Source of the DNA: Geobacter sp. DSM 9736
GTDB taxonomy: Bacteria; Desulfobacterota; Desulfuromonadia; Geobacterales; Geobacteraceae
Assembly: GCF_900187405.1 (NCBI RefSeq)
Contig: NZ_LT896716.1
Span: forward strand, 2,790,753-2,854,752
Length of the DNA: 64,000 nt
Direction of reading: 5' to 3'
Of the stretch, positions 18,199 through 26,864 are shown piece by piece; within the stretch, counting starts at the first letter, position 1; every line of letters begins with the position of its first letter. A program made the translations under genes and the position numbers. A model generated the notes under the pieces. It worked only from the letters and a program-made list of their open reading frames with translations, did not search any database and was not told the DNA's origin.

Positions 18199-20448
18199 TC
18201 AGAAAGTGAATCGCGCAGCCGCATTAAGGCTGTACGAGTCGATCTGCTGCGTCGTGGAGCTGCTCCTCGTAATCAGGTACGACAGGTCGAAATAGGAGCT
18301 GCTGCGGAAATACCACCGGAGGCTGTTCACCAGCGACCGCGTTTCCTGCGAGCCTTGCGAAGCGGCACTCTCGTTGTACGAAATGTTGTACAGAAGGTTC
18401 CCTTCGCGAAATGGCGCCCATGATCCCCCCAGTGTCCTTATCAGCTGTGTCTTCTTGTCGGTTTCCGTGGTCACGGCGAGCGACCCGAAGAGATAGGCGC
18501 TCCTGAAGGGGGTCAGGGTGAAGGATATTTCGTTGTCCTGCTTGTAGGAAGTCGTATCGGGGAGGCCTCCTCCTGCCGACCACTCCTTCTTCCCGGAAAC
18601 GCTGAGGTTGATGTTCGCCTTCGGATGCGGAACAAGATTCGCGCCTGCGATGAAAATGGCATTGTCCGATCTCCTGTCGATGGCTGAGATCCCCCGGCTC
18701 ACCCCACCGTTGAGAAAGACATTTATCCCCCGGTATAGCTCCGCCGTGTTGTTGAGAAACAGCGAATAACTGCTGGTGGTCGCCCCCTCCGAGTCTTCGT
18801 TTCGACCGCTGAACAGGAGAGAACTCGTAAGTGCCGGGACGGGTACGGCCGTCAGCGAGGCGCTGTATACCCAAGCCGACCGTACTGCGGACGGGTCGAA
18901 AGAGTCTTCCCGGGTGATCCGCCCGCTCGTCGAATAGATACTGCTGAACTGGTGAGTGAGCGATAGTGAGTTCGTCACGAAGTATCTCTGGGAAGAGCCG
19001 GTATCGGCATTGAAATGATCCAGTGTGAAGTTCAGATCGTAGAAAACCGAAGGCTTGTCGAAGATCCTCACCCTGCTGTTCATCTCGTAGTGCCCGGAAA
19101 TGCTGCTGTTCTCTCTCGCAGACGCGGGAGCAAAAGCCTGCAGCCGAACTACGTTGGCGGCAGCCACGCCGGGGCTGCCGGCAAGAGGCTCCGGAAGCGA
19201 TACCGGGGTAGTCACTATCTTCAGGAAAAGCCTGCCGCTCCCAGGGGTCGTTATGGTGGGAAACCTGAACTCGAATCCCCTCGTACCGTCACCGAAATCC
19301 TTGTTGAAAACTCCGGGAACCACCCGCTCGAAGGTCCAGTCGATCCCGTTTTCGCTGGTGTACAGGCTCCAGGTGAAGCCGGCGGGGATGTTCTGCCCCG
19401 AGATATCCTGGTCCACCAGCAACCTGATGACGTTAACCGAAGATCGCGGAGGAAGCTCGATGCCGAAGTTGCGGGTTCTCGTGTCGGGTAGCCCCGCCAC
19501 GTTGAAGAAGGCGATAGGGGTGTTGGCGCTCCCTGAGACGAGGGGATCGAAGAGATCGAGGGCACCCGAGTTTAAGGGATCTACGGACGATACGACACTC
19601 GTATCGATTATCTTGAAATATCCATGCACCGGGACCACGGGAATCATTACCTGGGCAAGGTCGGCGGCGTGAATGCGGGTCGACTGTGATGAAATGTTGT
19701 AGGTGGAGTATAGTGAGACCCTGCTTCTCCAGAACGTGTCGTTGTAAGCGATCCGTGCGTTCTGGTTCAGCGAGGTGATCTCCTGATCCCGCAGCTTGTC
19801 CTGCAGGTTGCTGAAAAGCACCTGGTAGGTGAGGTCCAGGTTCTTCAACAGGCTGTATCGGGCCGTAACGGTGACGGAATCGTTGGCCGAGTTCTGGAAC
19901 GATCTGTCGGCATCATAGAGGTCGATATGTGTGTAGAAGGTGTCGATGGCCGGAAGGCCCTGCGGCCTGAAACCGAGCTGCGCATTGTAGGTGTCGTTGA
20001 TGGAGGTGAAGGATGGAGCCCCTGCCGTCCTCGTTATTTCCTGCCTCCTGGAATACCCCGTCCCCGCCGAGACAATCCCGTTGTTGAAACGAAGGTTGGC
20101 GAAGGGAGAAAGCCTGGTCTGCCTGCTCGCGAGGGAGTTGGAAAGGCTGCCTGTCTCCATCTCGAAGTCGCTCCTGTTAAGCTCGATGTTTCCTCCGGCG
20201 GAAAAGGTGAGGTGGGGATAGAGCGTGCGGTCCAGCGAAAGGTTGTACCGCTGCATGAGCGCCGTTCCTGCCGTCTTCCCCGAAGTCCCCGCCGCATCCT
20301 CGGTTTTCGATTCTGACTGGGAGAAGCTGTACTCCATGAAGCCGGAAATCCCGTCCGCCTGCACGAGCCGCGGCAGCGACAGACACATGAGCTGAAGCAG
20401 GATTCCCCGGATCAGGTGCAAAAGCTTTTTTTTCGCAGCCATACCCAT
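18199..20448 (-). CDS. Outer-membrane beta-barrel protein of the OmcS locus
   Basis: 749 residues with a signal peptide (LLQLMCLSLPRLVQA). The protein is dominated by alternating short amphipathic strands (NLTYQVLFSN-like, RYFVTNSLSLTHQF, EISFTLTPFRSAYLFGSLAV) and ends in AAARFTF, the C-terminal aromatic signature recognised by the BAM complex. Residues about 250-400 form an insert with WSLYTSENGIDWTFERV that looks like a discoidin-type beta-sandwich, presumably extracellular. It is probably a barrel of more than 20 strands. It begins 7 bases after the propeller lipoprotein gene. It could serve as porin sheath or as export channel. Confidence 0.82.
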   Translation of the reverse strand: MGMAAKKKLLHLIRGILLQLMCLSLPRLVQADGISGFMEYSFSQSESKTEDAAGTSGKTAGTALMQRYNLSLDRTLYPHLTFSAGGNIELNRSDFEMETGSLSNSLASRQTRLSPFANLRFNNGIVSAGTGYSRRQEITRTAGAPSFTSINDTYNAQLGFRPQGLPAIDTFYTHIDLYDADRSFQNSANDSVTVTARYSLLKNLDLTYQVLFSNLQDKLRDQEITSLNQNARIAYNDTFWRSRVSLYSTYNISSQSTRIHAADLAQVMIPVVPVHGYFKIIDTSVVSSVDPLNSGALDLFDPLVSGSANTPIAFFNVAGLPDTRTRNFGIELPPRSSVNVIRLLVDQDISGQNIPAGFTWSLYTSENGIDWTFERVVPGVFNKDFGDGTRGFEFRFPTITTPGSGRLFLKIVTTPVSLPEPLAGSPGVAAANVVRLQAFAPASARENSSISGHYEMNSRVRIFDKPSVFYDLNFTLDHFNADTGSSQRYFVTNSLSLTHQFSSIYSTSGRITREDSFDPSAVRSAWVYSASLTAVPVPALTSSLLFSGRNEDSEGATTSSYSLFLNNTAELYRGINVFLNGGVSRGISAIDRRSDNAIFIAGANLVPHPKANINLSVSGKKEWSAGGGLPDTTSYKQDNEISFTLTPFRSAYLFGSLAVTTETDKKTQLIRTLGGSWAPFREGNLLYNISYNESAASQGSQETRSLVNSLRWYFRSSSYFDLSYLITRSSSTTQQIDSYSLNAAARFTF

Positions 20449-20454
20449 CCCGCC

Positions 20455-21906
20455 CTACTTCTCTCCGAAGAGAGCCGCCAAATACGGCTCCTCTCCCACG
20501 TCTATCTGCCCTACCACTTTCTTGCTCACCAGGTTCACCAACTGCACCGTCGCCGAGCCAAGGCGCACCCCGACCAGGTTGTTTTCGTCACCATCGATGG
20601 TGAGATATGAAATACCCTCCTCGGCCGGAATTGAATCCACAGGTATGTAGGAATAGGAATCGAAGATCTCCGTCTTCCCGCCGATCCGGTAACCAGCGTA
20701 GATAAAATCGGTGGAAGGATTGATCTTCAGTGCGGCAATACCCATCCCTGCATAAACCCTTTTCTCTGCGGAAAAGGAGGCCGGGTTGATCACAAGGAGG
20801 TAGGGAGACATGCTGTGGCTGACCACCAGCCTGTCCCCTTTCCGGTTGAACTGTCCCCGCATCGGTCCCGACTCGGTGGGGATGGTCGCGGAAACCAACC
20901 TGGTCGCCACGTCGATCACGGAAATGCTGTTGGAGAGAGTGTTGAAGACGTAGATCTTGCGCCCTTCTCTGTCCATCACGAGCGTAGAGGGACGGTTTCC
21001 GACATTGACCCTGGCAGCTTCGGTTTGAGAGAGGGGATCGAGAAAGCTGACGGTATTGGAACCTGAATTGACAGTAATCAGAATACGGCCGTCGGAGGCC
21101 AGGGCGATTTCGCGGGGAGCGTCACCGGGGTGCAGGCGGATCCTGGAAATGACCTCGTTTGTGTTAGTATCGATAACCTCTACGGCATCGTCACCGGAAA
21201 CGGCCACATATGCCTTTCGCTGAAGCTGGTCTATGGCGATTCCAGCGGGAGCCCTCCCCGTCCCGATAACACGGGCGACCCTGGCAGCACGTTTGTCGAA
21301 CACCGTGACGGTGTCGGACCCTTCGTTGGACACGTAGCCTGTAACGGAGGGGAGCGGATTTTCAGGAATGGAGAGACTGAAAACCGGATCGAATCCTATC
21401 CCCCCTTTCAGCGATTCCCGCCCCTTCAAGACTGCGGATACGACCGTCGCTTCCCGCTTTTCGACCTGAAAGGCAAGCTCCTTCCTTGCCGGTTTTTCGG
21501 GGAGAAGAAGTGCCGCGTCCCCATCCTCGTTGTGCAGATGTGCCTTGGCGATCTTGAAAATAAAGCCGGAATATTCCCCCGCCGGGAGTTCACCCACTGC
21601 AAGCAGGCGCTGCCTCCGTACCGCACCCCCCTGAAGCTCCGACATCCTCAGGGCTAGCGGCACCTCCACCCCGTCGGCCTTCACTGCGGAAATCCCGGCG
21701 AGGGAGAAAGTTATCCGGTCGGCATCCTGTGGAAGCGGCTCCATGTACAGGTAGAGCGCACCGCTCTGCGGGTCGGAAAATGGTTTCCTGATCGTCCCGG
21801 TACTTCCGGCACATCCGGCGACCATGATGACGGCTATCCCTGCTGCCAGCATCCTGACCACTCCCGCCATTCCGGGCATACGTTTTTCAGCTGATGTCTT
21901 AGTCAT
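20455..21906 (-). CDS. YVTN-type beta-propeller lipoprotein
   Basis: 483 residues with lipobox VAGC after a hydrophobic stretch. The first ~150 residues form a DUF4382-like beta domain. Residues about 180-480 form a seven-bladed propeller of YVTN repeats (VTGYVSNEGSDTVTVFD, KAYVAVSGDDAVEVIDTNT, KIYVFNTLSNSISVIDVAT). The ATG at 21906 overlaps the stop of the preceding cytochrome as ATGA, which decides the start. It is anchored at the outer membrane, probably to bind partner proteins. Confidence 0.82.
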   Translation of the reverse strand: MTKTSAEKRMPGMAGVVRMLAAGIAVIMVAGCAGSTGTIRKPFSDPQSGALYLYMEPLPQDADRITFSLAGISAVKADGVEVPLALRMSELQGGAVRRQRLLAVGELPAGEYSGFIFKIAKAHLHNEDGDAALLLPEKPARKELAFQVEKREATVVSAVLKGRESLKGGIGFDPVFSLSIPENPLPSVTGYVSNEGSDTVTVFDKRAARVARVIGTGRAPAGIAIDQLQRKAYVAVSGDDAVEVIDTNTNEVISRIRLHPGDAPREIALASDGRILITVNSGSNTVSFLDPLSQTEAARVNVGNRPSTLVMDREGRKIYVFNTLSNSISVIDVATRLVSATIPTESGPMRGQFNRKGDRLVVSHSMSPYLLVINPASFSAEKRVYAGMGIAALKINPSTDFIYAGYRIGGKTEIFDSYSYIPVDSIPAEEGISYLTIDGDENNLVGVRLGSATVQLVNLVSKKVVGQIDVGEEPYLAALFGEK

Positions 21907-23261
21907 TGCGGCACCGTCGAATGGCATTTCTCACACAGCCCGGGCTGCATGGGGGAGAATCTGGTAACGGGTGTATTGTAATTTGCGGCGGCAGCTTCAA
22001 GTTCCGTTCTCCCCTGCCCGTATGGCTGGAACGGCTCCCCCGCCTGTGAATACTTACCGTCGTACACGATGTAGCTGCTCCTGGTGTTCCACCTGGTCGC
22101 GCCACCCCACCCCGACGCATGGGCGCGGTGGCAGGTGAGACACATTACCTGCGGAGTTCCGTTGCCGGTATTCGGCCCGGCGGTGGGCGTACCGGTCACA
22201 GCCTGCTTCAGGGCAGAGTAATTTGCACTTCCGATCTCGAAGGGAACAAGGGAAGAGTAGGAAGAGCCCTCGATGCCGGTCAGATCCCCCTGCTTCACAT
22301 ACTGATTGTAGTAGGAGACTATCTGCGAACCGAGAATACCTGAACCGCTTCCGGATGGATGCCGCAGACCGGCGGCACTGCCGTTATGAATGTTCGGATG
22401 GCAGTTCCTGCACCACTCGGACATTCCGGCCCCGTAGGCCACCCGGGTAATGCCTGTCTCTTCGGAACGATTGTAGTTGGTCGGTGCTACGGCAGCCGGT
22501 GGGTTACTCGTGAAGGCAAATCCGGCGGTGACGGGTTTAGGGTGATAGCCGGCACCCCCCAGCAGCCGGTAGACACCAACCGAAGCTGCAGAGTCAGGGT
22601 TGGGACTGCTTTCATAGGAGCCTGAGCTTTTGATCGGTTTACCGGTCCTGGAAATGGACCCGTCGGAGTCTCTGCGGTATATGCCGTGTGGATCGTGACA
22701 GCTGATGCAGGAAAGATTTGCCGCGGGATAGCTCCCGCCTGGAGCCGTGGTCTTTGTGCTGTCGGCGAAGTAGCCGTAGTCGCCGGCTACGATATTGTGG
22801 CCGTGGCTGTCGCCGTTGCTGGAACCGAGCGGGGCTCCGAAGGAAGGAATCCAGGTGTAGGTTTTTTTCAGCCACCCGAAATCGCCGCCGGGGGTGAACT
22901 GCTGCGGGGGAACACCGGCCGGCATATCTGTGGGCGCAGTGCTTATTTGGTGCGGGGTTGTGCCGGCGGCAAATGAGCGTTGATGGCAGTTGAGGCAGAC
23001 TGAGCTGGAGTCGCTCCCCTTGAGCAGGTATTGCCCCGACTGAAACTGCGGCAACGTGCTTACGACTGGCATTCCTTCGGAGGAATTATGTATGGTGTGG
23101 CACCCCTCGCATTCGCCGGCGCCACCGTCGTGAAAGGCGCTTGCCTTCTCCATGGCCAGCACGGAGGCAAAGGCAGACAAAGCTATGATGAACACAGATG
23201 ATGCTTTCAAAAGCGGTCCCTTTGGCGTCCAGCACACGGACACCTCAACCTCCTCGGACAT
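21903..23261 (-). CDS. OmcT/OmcS-like hexaheme cytochrome c (second paralog)
   Basis: Six heme motifs (CEGCH, CLNCH, CISCH, CRNCH, CLTCH, CEKCH) sit in the same order and spacing as OmcS, with the shared blocks TPGGDFGWLKKTYTW, HGHNIVAGDYGYFADS, YGAGMSEWCRNCHPN and LTCHRAHASGWGG. The signal peptide is KASSVFIIALSAFASVLA. The start is uncertain: ATG at 23261 is preceded by GGAG, while a TTG at 23210 would align best with the omcS start. The gene follows omcS after a strong palindrome and lacks a riboswitch of its own. The position equals that of omcT beside omcS in G. sulfurreducens, but orthology is not proven. Confidence 0.9.
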   Translation of the reverse strand: MSEEVEVSVCWTPKGPLLKASSVFIIALSAFASVLAMEKASAFHDGGAGECEGCHTIHNSSEGMPVVSTLPQFQSGQYLLKGSDSSSVCLNCHQRSFAAGTTPHQISTAPTDMPAGVPPQQFTPGGDFGWLKKTYTWIPSFGAPLGSSNGDSHGHNIVAGDYGYFADSTKTTAPGGSYPAANLSCISCHDPHGIYRRDSDGSISRTGKPIKSSGSYESSPNPDSAASVGVYRLLGGAGYHPKPVTAGFAFTSNPPAAVAPTNYNRSEETGITRVAYGAGMSEWCRNCHPNIHNGSAAGLRHPSGSGSGILGSQIVSYYNQYVKQGDLTGIEGSSYSSLVPFEIGSANYSALKQAVTGTPTAGPNTGNGTPQVMCLTCHRAHASGWGGATRWNTRSSYIVYDGKYSQAGEPFQPYGQGRTELEAAAANYNTPVTRFSPMQPGLCEKCHSTVPQ

Positions 23262-23359
23262 CACATTACATTTCCACTCCGTTATTCATCTCATATTTGC
23301 TGCCGAATAGCTGTGCCTCCGGTCACAACTGGCGGCTGGATTTGGTCGGAAAAGAAGAT

Positions 23360-23385
23360 CCGGGGCCGGCTTAAGCCGGCCCCGG
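23360..23385 (-). terminator. Perfect 26-bp palindrome downstream of omcS (attenuating terminator)
   Basis: A perfect palindrome able to form an 11-bp GC-rich stem with a TTAA loop. On the minus strand it is followed by a broken pyrimidine tract (ATCTTCTTTTCC). It starts 23 bases after the omcS stop, so it should reduce read-through into the second hexaheme gene and protect the omcS 3' end. Confidence 0.75.
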
Positions 23386-23407
23386 AGATGGCATTGCACT
23401 TCAGCAA

Positions 23408-24724
23408 TTAGTCTTTAGCATGGCACTTGTTGCATAGCGCTCTCTGGTAGGGAGCGAACTTGTCTGCCGTACGGTCGTACAGTGCTGCGGACTGCTCAGC
23501 AGGAGTACGGCCAAGGGCGGACTTGTCATTCGGATCGCTGGAGAAAATCGGGTTTCCGCTCGCATCGGCAACGGTGAAGTATTCGCCATTCTCGAGTGCG
23601 CCGAACCTGGTCATGCTGTCGAAGCCGGAAGCATGGGCGCGATGGCAGGAGAGGCAGTTGACGTTGGCGGTTGCTTCAGGACCATTGAGGTATGCGTCGG
23701 TGTTGCTGGCGTGCGCCTTGAGGGTAGCGTAGTCGGCAGTCCCCTCCTCGAACGGAACAAGCGAGCTGAAGGACTTGGTGTTGTCGGTGTTGGTCAGGTC
23801 GCCGGACTTGACATACTTGTTGTAGTTACCAGCAATTGTGGCACCGAGCTTGGCGCCGTTACCGGCAGGGTGGGAAAGCGAGCCCATGCCGCTGGTGAAG
23901 GAAGAACGGATGATGCCGGTGTGGCAGTTGGCGCACCACTCGGACATACCCTGGCCGTAGGCTACACGGACCTGCTTGGCAGCTTCGGACTGGTTGTAGG
24001 TGCTCGGTGCGACAGCCGCGGGAACCGTGTTGGCGAAGCCGAAGGAACCCTGGAGCGACTTCGGCTGGTAGCCTTCGCCGCCGAGGATGCGGAACACGCC
24101 TACAGCACCTTTACCTGCGACCGGATCCTTGCTGTTGTGGTAAGAACCGCTGTTGAAGATCGGAAGACCGGTCTGGGTGATGGCGCCGGTCGCATCACGA
24201 CGGTAGGTTCCGTGCGGATCGTGGCAGCTGGAGCAGGCGAGGTTGGCGGCAGGGTACTCACCACCAGGTGCCTTGGTCAGTTTGCTGTCGGCGCTGTAGC
24301 CGTAATCTGCAGCAACTATGTTGTGGCCTTTGCGCTCGCCGAGGCTGGTACCGGGCTCACCCCTCATGACCCAGTTGTAGGTCTTCTTGAGCCAGCCGAA
24401 GTCGCCGCCCGGAGTCCTCTGGAGCGGGGCGGTGCCTGTGGGCATGTCGGCCGGAGCGGTCGAGATGTGGTAGCTGCTGGGGCCGGTGTCGCCTGCATGC
24501 TGGTGACAGTTGAGACATGCGGAGCTCTGGTCGGAACCCTTCAGCAGGTAGGGTCCGGTCTGGAACTGCGAGAAGGAGGTAGTGACCTGCTTCCCTTCGA
24601 GAGAGTTATGCATCGTGTGACAGCCTTCGCACTCGGCGACGCCGCCGGCGTGGAATGCCATTGCAGGGGTACTGAGCAGCAATGCGGTGGCAGCTGCAGC
24701 GAGTGATACGTTAAGAGCTTTCAT
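23408..24724 (-). CDS. omcS: OmcS, hexaheme cytochrome nanowire subunit
   Basis: 438 residues, with signal peptide LAAAATALLLSTPAMA and mature start FHAGGVAECEGCHTMHNS. Six CXXCH (CEGCH, CLNCH, CSSCH, CANCH, CLSCH, CNKCH) ending CNKCHAKD. The blocks QHAGDTGPSSYHISTA, APLQRTPGGDFGWLKKTY, ERKGHNIVAADYGY and YGQGMSEWCANCHT match G. sulfurreducens OmcS as I remember it, so orthology is nearly certain. OmcS polymerises outside the cell into filaments with a continuous heme chain and supports reduction of Fe(III) oxides. The ATG at 24724 has GGAGG upstream, and that site lies in the riboswitch expression platform. Confidence 0.96.
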   Translation of the reverse strand: MKALNVSLAAAATALLLSTPAMAFHAGGVAECEGCHTMHNSLEGKQVTTSFSQFQTGPYLLKGSDQSSACLNCHQHAGDTGPSSYHISTAPADMPTGTAPLQRTPGGDFGWLKKTYNWVMRGEPGTSLGERKGHNIVAADYGYSADSKLTKAPGGEYPAANLACSSCHDPHGTYRRDATGAITQTGLPIFNSGSYHNSKDPVAGKGAVGVFRILGGEGYQPKSLQGSFGFANTVPAAVAPSTYNQSEAAKQVRVAYGQGMSEWCANCHTGIIRSSFTSGMGSLSHPAGNGAKLGATIAGNYNKYVKSGDLTNTDNTKSFSSLVPFEEGTADYATLKAHASNTDAYLNGPEATANVNCLSCHRAHASGFDSMTRFGALENGEYFTVADASGNPIFSSDPNDKSALGRTPAEQSAALYDRTADKFAPYQRALCNKCHAKD

Positions 24725-24732
24725 TCGGGTAA

Positions 24733-24839
24733 ATCCTCCCAGATTTTCTTTCTCCGGCAGCCCAGCCATCCTGTTCTTCGGAAACGCAGGATCTGTGGCT
24801 TTGTGTCCCCGCCTTACAGCGGGTTTACGTTCGGAGGAT
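24733..24839 (-). promoter_or_regulatory. GEMM-I riboswitch controlling omcS, with Shine-Dalgarno sequestration
   Basis: Read on the minus strand, the aptamer has GUAAACC, a hairpin with CCGC/GCGG, the conserved GGGACACAAAGCC, a second stem CAGAUCCUG...CAGGAU and GGCUGGGCUGCC (tetraloop receptor side). This is the order of GEMM-I aptamers. P1 can form between CUCCG (24836-24832) and CGGAG (24756-24752). The 5' strand AUCCUCC (24839-24833) is also exactly complementary to GGAGGAU (24739-24733), which contains the omcS ribosome site. Ligand-stabilised P1 would therefore free the site: a translational ON switch. Geobacter GEMM-Ib switches near exoelectrogenesis genes are known to sense 3',3'-cGAMP; the ligand here is inferred. 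Confidence 0.88.
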
Positions 24840-24931
24840 GGTGTGTGATAGCTTCTGTTCAATACAATAACGGTGCTGCCTCTGGTCCTTCCTTTTCCGC
24901 TCGTCCACCTCCTTTTCCTCCCTGTACTTGT

Positions 24932-25870
24932 TCAGCCATTGCTGATTTGAAAAACACTGACCCCCCTGTTGCGGATCTGGCTCACGTACACCTTGTTAGT
25001 TGTGTCTACTGCTATTTCGCTGGGGCCAATCAGGTTCCCCGGCTTGAACCCCCGGAACCCGAATTCTTTCAGAAGCTTGAAGTCCTTGTCGAAAACCATC
25101 ACCAGGCAGCGCAGGGTATCGGTAACAAGCAGATTGCCCTCCTTGTCCGCTGCGACACCGGTTACGACCCCGAATTTGCCGGGACCGCTGCCGCGCTTGC
25201 CGAAGGAGCTGATCTGGCCATCCTTCGCCATGCGGTAAACTTTTGCCATCGTAGGCATGGTGAAATAGAAGTTCCCCTGCCGGTCGAGAGTTATGCTGCC
25301 GATGCCCGAATCGAGACGCTCCTGCTCCAGGAGTCCGATCTTGGTCGCAAGATCGATGGTATCCAGATAATTCCCATATTGATCCACCATCACGAATCGC
25401 ATCGAATTCAGGCTTGCCAGGTAGAGAGTGCCGTCGACAAGGAAAATACGATCCGGTAGAAACTGGGCCAGCTCCTCCGGCAGATTTTTCAACTCCACCG
25501 GCGAAATCGGCTCAGCCCTGAAGTTGCAGCGGACAACCTGCGCCTTCCTCTCCTTCAGGGTAAGAAGAAAAAGATCTCCGCCCGGATCGATCGCTACGTC
25601 ATACACGACTCCCATGGTGGGGTCATAATCGACCCGGAAAATCTCCATGCCACTGCTGTTGAAAATAGCTACCGACTCACCTGAGAGGGCGTAAATTTCG
25701 TTCTTTGTGTCGTCCAGCTTGATCTTTGCCGATGAATAGGGCTTCGAACCTGTGAAATCCGAGAGATTGTAGAGGTAGGAAGCCTTCAGCTCCCCTGCCC
25801 TCGATGGGTCAGCCAGGATCATCAGAAGCAAGGCTGCAATCATCATATGTCGTACGGTCTTCACCTTCAT
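24932..25870 (-). CDS. Exported NHL-repeat beta-propeller protein, first gene of the OmcS locus
   Basis: 312 residues with a signal peptide (MMIAALLLMILADPSRA). Blades include SAKIKLDDTKNEIYALSGES, GSITLDRQGNFYFTMP, GVAADKEGNLLVTDTL and SEIAVDTTNKVYVSQI. A six-bladed NHL propeller exported to the periplasm or surface. Genes of this type flank omcS in G. sulfurreducens. It lies about 60 bases downstream of a sigma-54 promoter candidate and 207 bases upstream of omcS. Its role is likely protein-protein scaffolding; no enzyme motif was seen. Confidence 0.85.
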   Translation of the reverse strand: MKVKTVRHMMIAALLLMILADPSRAGELKASYLYNLSDFTGSKPYSSAKIKLDDTKNEIYALSGESVAIFNSSGMEIFRVDYDPTMGVVYDVAIDPGGDLFLLTLKERKAQVVRCNFRAEPISPVELKNLPEELAQFLPDRIFLVDGTLYLASLNSMRFVMVDQYGNYLDTIDLATKIGLLEQERLDSGIGSITLDRQGNFYFTMPTMAKVYRMAKDGQISSFGKRGSGPGKFGVVTGVAADKEGNLLVTDTLRCLVMVFDKDFKLLKEFGFRGFKPGNLIGPSEIAVDTTNKVYVSQIRNRGVSVFQISNG

Positions 25871-25943
25871 AACCTGCGCTCTGTCTTAATAAGAGTAATT
25901 TGCCCGTCCGTTATTATTACCGCCGCTATTTGACTCTCTATTG

Positions 25944-25959
25944 AGCATAACCAGTGCCA
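25944..25959 (-). promoter_or_regulatory. Sigma-54 (-24/-12) promoter candidate of the OmcS locus
   Basis: Minus-strand TGGCACTGGTTATGCT has the invariant GG and GC ten bases apart and matches TGGCAC at -24 fully, with a near match at -12. Transcription would start near 25934, giving a leader of about 60 bases before the ATG at 25870. A palindromic GTAACATGTTGTTA near 25990 could bind an activator. The rest of the 383-base divergent spacer up to 26253 holds nothing else I can name. Confidence 0.65.
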
Positions 25960-26253
25960 TGCCAGAAACTTTTTTGTTACCCGGTTGTAACATGTTGTTA
26001 TTGCAAGCCTTGCATATTTCTTGAAAACCGCAGGTACTTCCCTCCCAACGCAAATTAGCGGCACATGCCGATGAATACCCACATTTACACTTTCGCTCCG
26101 GTTACAGCAGCATTACGATTTCGTCATCTTAAAAACTGCGGTCAGAGCGGCAGGAGTTTGGTGCCGGTCGCCTCGGCAAGCAAGCGCCAAGAGAGGTTCC
26201 GTATGTGATATAGTTGTAGCGGAAGGAGATAACTGCGGTGCGAGGAGGAAGGT

Positions 26254-26763
26254 ATGATCAATGGCACAAAACTGGCGGCTCTCCTGCTAACAGCGACACT
26301 CGCCTCACCGGCCTGGGGTGATTTCGATGCTGGCCTGAAAGCGTACAAGGCGGGGAATTACAAAAAGGCGCTAAAGGAGTTCAAGGCGGATGGAAAAGGG
26401 GCTGCATCTTTCAATGTGGGGATAATGTACCTGAAGGGACAGGGGGTAAGCCGGGACGGCAACGAGGCTGCGAAATGGATGAAGAAAGGAGCTGAGCAGG
26501 GGGATATGAATGCCCAGTTTTCGCTGGGAGCCATGTACGACAAAGGGGAATTCCTGCCCAAGGATCTATCGGAGGCCGCTAAATGGTACCGGAAAGCGGC
26601 AGAACAGGGCCACGTTCAGGCTCAGTACAACCTCGGACTCATGTATACGAATGGCGAGGGGGTGGAGAAGAGCCAGGACGAAGCGGTGAACTGGCTGCGT
26701 AAGGCCGCCGGGAAAGGACACCCAAATGCGAAAAAGCTCCTGAAGGTGATGGGGCGGGAATAA
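26254..26763 (+). CDS. Exported Sel1-repeat (TPR-like) protein
   Basis: 169 residues with a signal peptide (AALLLTATLASPAWG), then a short TPR-like lead (AGLKAYKAGNYKKALKEF) and three Sel1 repeats (GIMYLKGQGVSRDGNEAAKW, GAMYDKGEFLPKDLSEAAKW, GLMYTNGEGVEKSQDEAVNW). Sel1 proteins are periplasmic or envelope adaptors. GAGGAAGG precedes the ATG. It is divergent from the OmcS locus. No specific partner can be inferred. Confidence 0.88.
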   Translation: MINGTKLAALLLTATLASPAWGDFDAGLKAYKAGNYKKALKEFKADGKGAASFNVGIMYLKGQGVSRDGNEAAKWMKKGAEQGDMNAQFSLGAMYDKGEFLPKDLSEAAKWYRKAAEQGHVQAQYNLGLMYTNGEGVEKSQDEAVNWLRKAAGKGHPNAKKLLKVMGRE

Positions 26764-26809
26764 GTCCGTTCATCGCAACCCCTCCAGGGGTTCTTCCCCT
26801 GCACAGAAA

Positions 26810-26840
26810 AAAGGCCCCGCAGTCGCGAGGCCTTTGCCGG
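26810..26840. terminator. Bidirectional terminator between Sel1 gene and small minus-strand gene
   Basis: AAAGGCC and GGCCTTT arms with an inner CGC/GCG pair. On the minus strand a run of six T follows, and on the plus strand the T-run is short, so it mainly serves the minus-strand gene ending at 26865. Confidence 0.8.
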
Positions 26841-26864
26841 TCGTCGCTCTACCGAATGGCAGAA

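Noticed and set aside
23633-24706. Plus-strand 357-codon frame opposite omcS
   Set aside because: Shadow of omcS; no ribosome site or recognisable domain.
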